Below are positions 59,884 through 64,000 of a stretch of DNA of 64,000 bases, one piece after another. This DNA is from Candidatus Zixiibacteriota bacterium (lineage in GTDB: Bacteria > Zixibacteria > MSB-5A5 > GN15 > FEB-12). A program made the position numbers and the translations under genes. The stretch covers positions 266,943 through 330,942 of the forward strand of contig JAOUBJ010000004.1 in the NCBI GenBank assembly GCA_029860345.1. The letters are read 5' to 3'. The notes under the pieces are model-generated. The model worked only from the letters and a program-made list of their open reading frames with translations, ran no database searches and was not told the origin of the DNA. How positions within the stretch are numbered: the first letter of the stretch is position 1; each line of letters begins with the position of its first letter.

Positions 59884-61725
59884 ATGAATCCAGGTCGCAT
59901 CCTTATCTTGGCACTCGGATTGGTATGCCTGCTGTCTCTGACAGCCGTCGCCGACGTGCCCACAGTTATCAGCTACCAGGGTCGCCTGACCGACTCAACC
60001 GGGGCGCCGGTGGATACGGTCGCGCCCATGATGTTCTGGATTTATGACGACACGCTGGGGACAAGCATGCTCTGGAACGAATCGCATGCGAGTGTGGTCG
60101 TTACGGACGGTTTGTTTACAGTGTTGTTGGGGTCGACCACGCCGCTGGATGCTTCGTTTTTCAACGGCGACATTCTGGGACTCGGGATCCGGGTAGGCGG
60201 TGCGCAGATTGACGAGTTGATCCCGTTGGTGACAACACCCTACGCCTTCCGCGCCGTACACGCCGACACCGCGAACTATGCTCTAGCTGGTGCCGGTGGG
60301 GGTGGTGTCTGGACTCTAAGTGGCGACGACATCTACTACAATGACGGCAACGTCGGTATTGGCACGGCGACACCGAACCACAAGCTCGACGTCAACGGCA
60401 ACATCAATACCGACTCTGCTTATCTTGCCGCGGGCGATACCGTGCTGCACGCCACGGGCAACAACAGTATAGCCGTCGGAAAGGGAGCCGGTGTGAACAG
60501 CAGCGCTTCCTATTGCACCTTTGTGGGGGCCACCACCGGGCCCAACAACGAAGGGGGCGCCAACACGATGATCGGTCGGTCGGCCGGGTACTTCCATACC
60601 ACCGGCGACCACAACACCTTTGTAGGTGCGGAGGCCGGGTACAACAATATCCTCGGCGACCGAAACACCATGATCGGCTATAGCGCCGGTCGCAACGCCG
60701 CCGGATCGGACAATGTCTTTCTGGGTCGCGGCGCCGGTTATGGTATCGCGGGTTCCGGCAGGCTGGTTATCGACAACAGTTCCACCGGGACTCCGCTGAT
60801 TTCAGGTGATTTTACCACCAACAGTCTGGGCATCGGCGTCGCTGATCCGGAATCAAATCTGGAGGTAGCCGGTCGCGTCACTTCTTCGGGCGATTTGGCC
60901 GGATTCAAGTTCTATGACCGGAGCCCGAGTGCGGTGGGCGCCTGGACATGGTGGGCCGATAACGGTGCGGCTCGCCTGCAACTCGGCGGAGTCGCTGAAC
61001 CGGAAGCGCTACGCATTACGTCCGCCGGCAATATGGGAGTCGGCACCACCGCACCGGGAGATCACCGGCTGCTCGTGGAGAACAGCAGTTTCCGGGTGCA
61101 CGGGTCGACTGCATTCTTCAAAAGCAACCACGCCAACGGAATCGCCCTGATGGCCGAGACCACATCCGACGACGCTACCGCTGTCTTTCTACAGAAGGGC
61201 AGCGGCGATGCGTTGCGTTGCTTCTATATCGACGTTGATGAAGTCTGGAACTTCCTTTTCCGCGTTACCAATACGGGACGTGCTGTCTGCAATGAACTGG
61301 AACTTCTCGGCGGCGCTGATCTGGCCGAACCGTTCGCCATGTCCGGCGGCGAGGTCCCCGCGGGAGCGCTGGTTGTGATCGACGACCAGAATCCCGGCCG
61401 GCTAAAACTGAGCGACCGCGCCTATGACACGCGTGTGGCTGGGATAACCAGCGGCGCAGGCGGCGTCAAACCGGGCTTGACCCTCTCGCAGAAAGATGTG
61501 TTTGAGGACGGTCAAAACGTGGCTATCAACGGTCGCGTCTACTGTCTGGCTGATGCATCGTACGGGGTAATCAAACCGGGCGACCTCCTAACAACCTCAG
61601 ATACACCGGGTCACGCCATGAGTGCCACCGACCGTGATCGCGCCTATGGAAGCGTCATCGGTAAGGCTATGTCGCCTCTCGATGACGGTCAGGGACTGGT
61701 ACTCGTGCTGGTGAACTTGCAGTAG
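59884..61725 (+). CDS. Secreted surface protein with YadA-head-like repeats
   Basis: The 613-residue protein has signal peptide MNPGRILILALGLVCLLSLTAVA. A beta domain common in bacterial tail-fibre-like surface proteins follows (VISYQGRLTDSTGAPVDT). Then come glycine-rich 14-20 residue repeats such as NTMIGRSAGYFHTTGDHNTF, NTFVGAEAGYNNILGDRNTM and NTMIGYSAGRNAAGSDNVF, which resemble the left-handed roll of trimeric adhesin heads. The C-terminal part (GADLAEPFAMSGGEVPAGAL to VLVLVNLQ) resembles the ends of similar fibre proteins. No membrane anchor or dockerin is seen. The metalloprotease gene starts 15 bases after the stop, so they are likely co-transcribed. Confidence 0.82.
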   Translation: MNPGRILILALGLVCLLSLTAVADVPTVISYQGRLTDSTGAPVDTVAPMMFWIYDDTLGTSMLWNESHASVVVTDGLFTVLLGSTTPLDASFFNGDILGLGIRVGGAQIDELIPLVTTPYAFRAVHADTANYALAGAGGGGVWTLSGDDIYYNDGNVGIGTATPNHKLDVNGNINTDSAYLAAGDTVLHATGNNSIAVGKGAGVNSSASYCTFVGATTGPNNEGGANTMIGRSAGYFHTTGDHNTFVGAEAGYNNILGDRNTMIGYSAGRNAAGSDNVFLGRGAGYGIAGSGRLVIDNSSTGTPLISGDFTTNSLGIGVADPESNLEVAGRVTSSGDLAGFKFYDRSPSAVGAWTWWADNGAARLQLGGVAEPEALRITSAGNMGVGTTAPGDHRLLVENSSFRVHGSTAFFKSNHANGIALMAETTSDDATAVFLQKGSGDALRCFYIDVDEVWNFLFRVTNTGRAVCNELELLGGADLAEPFAMSGGEVPAGALVVIDDQNPGRLKLSDRAYDTRVAGITSGAGGVKPGLTLSQKDVFEDGQNVAINGRVYCLADASYGVIKPGDLLTTSDTPGHAMSATDRDRAYGSVIGKAMSPLDDGQGLVLVLVNLQ

Positions 61726-61740
61726 GGTGGGAGGTTAGTC

Positions 61741-63171
61741 ATGAAGATACCTATCTTTACACGAACCGCCCACCAAGGGATGAAGCCTGTTCTGGCACAA
61801 GTGCTGTCAGGTGACTCGCCTGACAGTCTTCATGGAACAAAGCAGGTGTCGGGCGAGGTCGCCCAACACCACCTGCAAAGCCTCGCGTGGTCCCGTGCGT
61901 TCACCAAGACTACTCTCGTCGCGCTGGCAACTCTGGTGTTGATGTTTTCGGATGCCATGGCAACTCCTCCGACTGTAATCAACATCGAGATCGATTACAT
62001 GGTACAAAGAAACGATGCCGGTATAGTCTTCACTCACGAACCGCAACAAATCGAAATCGATGCGGTGGTGCAGATGTTCGCTTGTCGTGGCATCACATGC
62101 AATATCATTGTCGATGACGAACTGCCATACATCGAAGTACTGCAGCGGGACCCCAACAATTCGGCCAATTTCTTCGGGTATACCGGCACCAACAGTTTCG
62201 GCCAGCTCAAACATCTGTTTCGGGATAACGGAGCTTGCTGGCATTACTGTATTTTCGGGCATCGTTATCAAGCCAACAACTATGATACCTCCAGTAGTTC
62301 CGGATTGGGCGAGCTGGGTGGTGATGACTTCATAGTCACGCTTGGAGCTTTCACCGATTCCATAGGCACACCATTCGATCGCGCCGCTACATTGGCCCAC
62401 GAACTGGGGCACAACCTGGGCTTGAACCATTGCGGGAACATGAACTGCGGCCTCACCGGAAACACTACACCAAACTACCCCAGCACCATGAGTTACTTCT
62501 GTCAACTGGAAGGTGTTCGGACCAGGTATGTCGACATGGGGTTGGCCCCAAGGGACGCCAATTATCTGAAGGAGATCGACTTTTCATACGGCAGTATGTG
62601 CAACATCTACGAGGCGGACCTGGACGAGTTCTTCGGCATCGGTATGAAAAAGCTGGATTGGGATTGTAACGGTGCGATAGAGTTCGATAGTGTGGTCCAG
62701 GACCTTGATGGTGATACGCTCGGGGGTTGGTGCATATCCATGGGTCGTTTGTCGTACCTGAACGATTACAACGATTGGGCTGGTATCCAGGACAACACTT
62801 GCCCTAAGGACCCTCAGGAGCTTGACAACTTGCCAGAGATCTCGTGCATAACTTACGAGGAGCATCAGCAGTATTTGGCCGAACAACGTGGTGTCAGGGT
62901 GCAACCTGAACTCGCAGTCGAGCCTTGCAATGCCAACCGTATGCTCTGGGCTGTTCCGACTCCCGGTACATGGGGTGGTGGTTGGTGCAACAATCCATAT
63001 AACGGATTCACGCAAGCCTACAACGCGGCCTGGGCCGGTGACATCATCTACCTGAAGTACGGCGTGTACAATGTTGCCTCGCCGACGATCCTGCTCGATA
63101 AACGGATGATCATTACGGCAACTCACAGCGCCCTGATCCGCCCGGTCGGGAAGGGGGGAGAGGGAAAGTAG
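61741..63171 (+). CDS. Secreted metzincin-like zinc metalloprotease with palindrome-derived N-terminal insert
   Basis: The 476-residue protein has the metzincin zinc site HELGHNLGLNH (residues 220-230), preceded by DRAATLA. It is probably a secreted endopeptidase. The ATG at 61741 has a strong GGGAGG ribosome site at 61729-61734, yet the hydrophobic export segment (TTLVALATLVLMFSDAMA) begins only near residue 54. The intervening codons cover two DNA palindromes (61804-61826 and 61843-61875). The last 60 residues (NGFTQAYNAAWAGDIIYLKYGVYNV) look like the first turns of a parallel beta-helix that stops early, suggesting C-terminal truncation. Repeats begin soon after the stop codon. Confidence 0.8.
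   Translation: MKIPIFTRTAHQGMKPVLAQVLSGDSPDSLHGTKQVSGEVAQHHLQSLAWSRAFTKTTLVALATLVLMFSDAMATPPTVINIEIDYMVQRNDAGIVFTHEPQQIEIDAVVQMFACRGITCNIIVDDELPYIEVLQRDPNNSANFFGYTGTNSFGQLKHLFRDNGACWHYCIFGHRYQANNYDTSSSSGLGELGGDDFIVTLGAFTDSIGTPFDRAATLAHELGHNLGLNHCGNMNCGLTGNTTPNYPSTMSYFCQLEGVRTRYVDMGLAPRDANYLKEIDFSYGSMCNIYEADLDEFFGIGMKKLDWDCNGAIEFDSVVQDLDGDTLGGWCISMGRLSYLNDYNDWAGIQDNTCPKDPQELDNLPEISCITYEEHQQYLAEQRGVRVQPELAVEPCNANRMLWAVPTPGTWGGGWCNNPYNGFTQAYNAAWAGDIIYLKYGVYNVASPTILLDKRMIITATHSALIRPVGKGGEGK
61804..61875. repeat. Two palindromes inside the metalloprotease coding sequence
   Basis: CTGTCAGG (61804-61811) pairs with CCTGACAG (61819-61826). The second, 61843-61875, begins CAGGTGTCGGGCGA and ends CACCTG with TCGCCC and ACAC inside, so it is nearly fully palindromic. 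Related copies lie in gaps at 25280-25320 and 27939-27966. Confidence 0.85.
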
Positions 63172-63234
63172 AGCAAACACAGCGGTAGGGCGTAACCCTC
63201 ATGCCGGTTCTGGCACCAAAGGTCATGTAGTGTC

Positions 63235-63366
63235 CGGCAGATGTCCACATCTGCCGCTCACCGCACGCACGGGCGTGGGCAGCGTGCCGTGTGCATGCTT
63301 CGACTCCGCTCAGCATGAGGTTACAAACGTGCGAAGCGCGAAGAAGTGATTTATCACCGCGTAGCG
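63235..63366. repeat. Direct repeat, copy 1 (composite of several short repeats)
   Basis: It starts CGGCAGATGTCCACATCTGC and ends TTATCACCGCGTAGCG. It matches 63473-63604 at a constant offset of 238 bases, with only about four mismatches seen by eye. It includes a CTTCGACTCCGCTCAGCATG element and a GTGATTTATCAC palindrome. Confidence 0.9.
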
Positions 63367-63472
63367 GCGGGCCTTGTGTCCGCCGACCTCTGTCACCCCG
63401 AGCGCAGTCGAGGGGGGCATCCCTCGGTGGGAGACAAGCCCCCACCCTATGCGACGTAGATAGGCTCGTGCT

Positions 63473-63604
63473 CGGCAGATGTCCACATCTGCTGCTTACC
63501 GCACGCAAGGGCGTGGGCAGCGTGCCGTGTGCATGCTTCGGCTCCGCTCAGCATGAGGTTACAAACGTGCGAAGCGCGAAGAAGTGATTTATCACCGCGT
63601 AGCG
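63473..63604. repeat. Direct repeat, copy 2
   Basis: It is the same order of elements as 63235-63366. Differences include CTGCTGCTTACC for CTGCCGCTCACC and CTTCGGCTCC for CTTCGACTCC. Confidence 0.9.
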
Positions 63605-63626
63605 CGAGAGACAGGCTTGCCTGTTA

Positions 63627-64000
63627 TCACCGCGTAATCACCGCGAACTCGTCGACCGACCAGTCCTTGTCGGTGACGTAAAGGCCGACGATATCGGCAT
63701 CCAACTCCCAGCCGCGCAGACACTCCATACCGCGCCGCAAATGCCCCAGATGCTCTTCTTCCGAGACCGGATTGCCTGCGCAGTCGCCGTGCCCAACCAG
63801 GATGATCAACTCTGACTTATGCTTTTCCACCGATAGCTTAACTCGCTCTTTGATGGAGGGTAACTTGTCCGGGTTTCGCGTAGCCATCATCAGGTCGGCG
63901 CCCGGCTCGGTGATCAGGTCGACATAGTCGATTTGGTACGTTTCTTTGACAAAGTTGATAACCGGCAGTTGTGTCCGGCCATCGATACAGTTGATACATG
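63627..64000 (-). CDS. Carbonic-anhydrase-like protein, 5' end outside the window
   Basis: The frame runs off the window edge, leaving 124 codons. Near the edge it reads CINCIDGRTQLPVINFVKE, and later LVGHGDCAGNP. These match the zinc-site pattern of beta-carbonic-anhydrase-like proteins (Cys-x-Asp-x-Arg, then His-x-x-Cys), though the chain is shorter than classical enzymes. An internal ATG pair near 63890 is not the start, because the conserved CIDGR motif lies upstream of it. The true start is probably one or two codons beyond position 64000. Confidence 0.75.
   Translation of the reverse strand, partial: CINCIDGRTQLPVINFVKETYQIDYVDLITEPGADLMMATRNPDKLPSIKERVKLSVEKHKSELIILVGHGDCAGNPVSEEEHLGHLRRGMECLRGWELDADIVGLYVTDKDWSVDEFAVITR

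Larger units (their letters stand above)
63172..63626. repeat. Repeat-filled gap containing a 132-base direct duplication
   Basis: No gene is seen in these 455 bases. The gap holds two long direct copies (63235-63366 and 63473-63604), separated by a stretch with CGCAGTCGAGGGGGGCATCC. TGCCTGTTATCACCGCG lies before the end of the minus-strand gene. Confidence 0.8.

Noticed and set aside
63235-63604. Insertion sequence ends
   Set aside because: The two copies are direct, short and repeat-filled, with no transposase frame between them.

Overview
The window opens 206 bases before dnaA and carries dnaA-dnaN-recF in the classical order, so it is an origin-proximal piece of a bacterial chromosome, probably a sequence rotated to start at dnaA. 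Several traits point to a Gram-negative lineage of the FCB group, most like candidate phylum Zixibacteria. These are many large secreted proteins ending in dockerin-like calcium repeats of the form GDxNxDGxxDIxDLVxxxDYMFxGG, one protein with an NYPNPFN type IX-style sorting domain, thrombospondin-3 and HYR modules, and intergenic regions packed with short palindromic repeats. The phylum assignment is inference from these traits, not a database match. I saw no rRNA, tRNA, CRISPR array, insertion sequence or prophage.

Layout. 1-5158: replication genes with a likely oriC between dnaA and dnaN, then a MalK/UgpC-type ABC ATPase. 5159-10585: a leader region and a 1586-residue secreted dockerin protein with a clear terminator. 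10933-16318 (minus): a periplasmic-sensor PAS histidine kinase and a secreted zinc carboxypeptidase with a dockerin. 16483-23684: a sorting-domain protein, a 12-copy solenoid repeat protein, a HEAT protein and a YprB-like exonuclease, the last three overlapping or nearly so. 23769-27720: an HDOD protein, then on the minus strand hflX, a CheY-like receiver and a Crp/Fnr regulator. 28094-35367: a DinB-like protein, an ornithine cyclodeaminase-type enzyme, a HEAT-cyclophilin fusion with two downstream genes, a GNAT and iscU. 35557-41980: a dockerin protein, then a degenerate HD protein, a fungal-type (Lys4-like) homoaconitase and an MmgE/PrpD dehydratase. 42074-50891 (minus): a compact six-gene operon combining a nucleotidyltransferase-like protein, a TMTC-like membrane TPR protein, an APH-fold protein with an altered catalytic motif, a group II PLP decarboxylase, a glycosyltransferase-aminotransferase fusion and a zinc dehydrogenase. 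51341-64000: a cohesin-like/HYR/dockerin protein, a DUF1028 protein, an Eis-like acetyltransferase, oligoendopeptidase F, a membrane protein, a YadA-head-like surface protein, a metzincin-type protease and a 5'-partial carbonic-anhydrase-like gene.

How it fits together. Five proteins carry dockerin-like C-termini. Two of them also share a homologous cohesin-like module, which suggests a cell-surface assembly system. Four secreted-protein genes are preceded by similar sigma70-like promoters with a 16-base spacer. The six-gene minus-strand operon is the best candidate for an undescribed pathway: its genes suggest an amino-acid-derived amine or glycoconjugate, but no product can be named. The other striking layer is the mosaic of palindromic repeats. 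They fill intergenic gaps, nest in one another, and in three places extend into open frames at the 5' ends of genes, where they confuse or alter the protein N-terminus.
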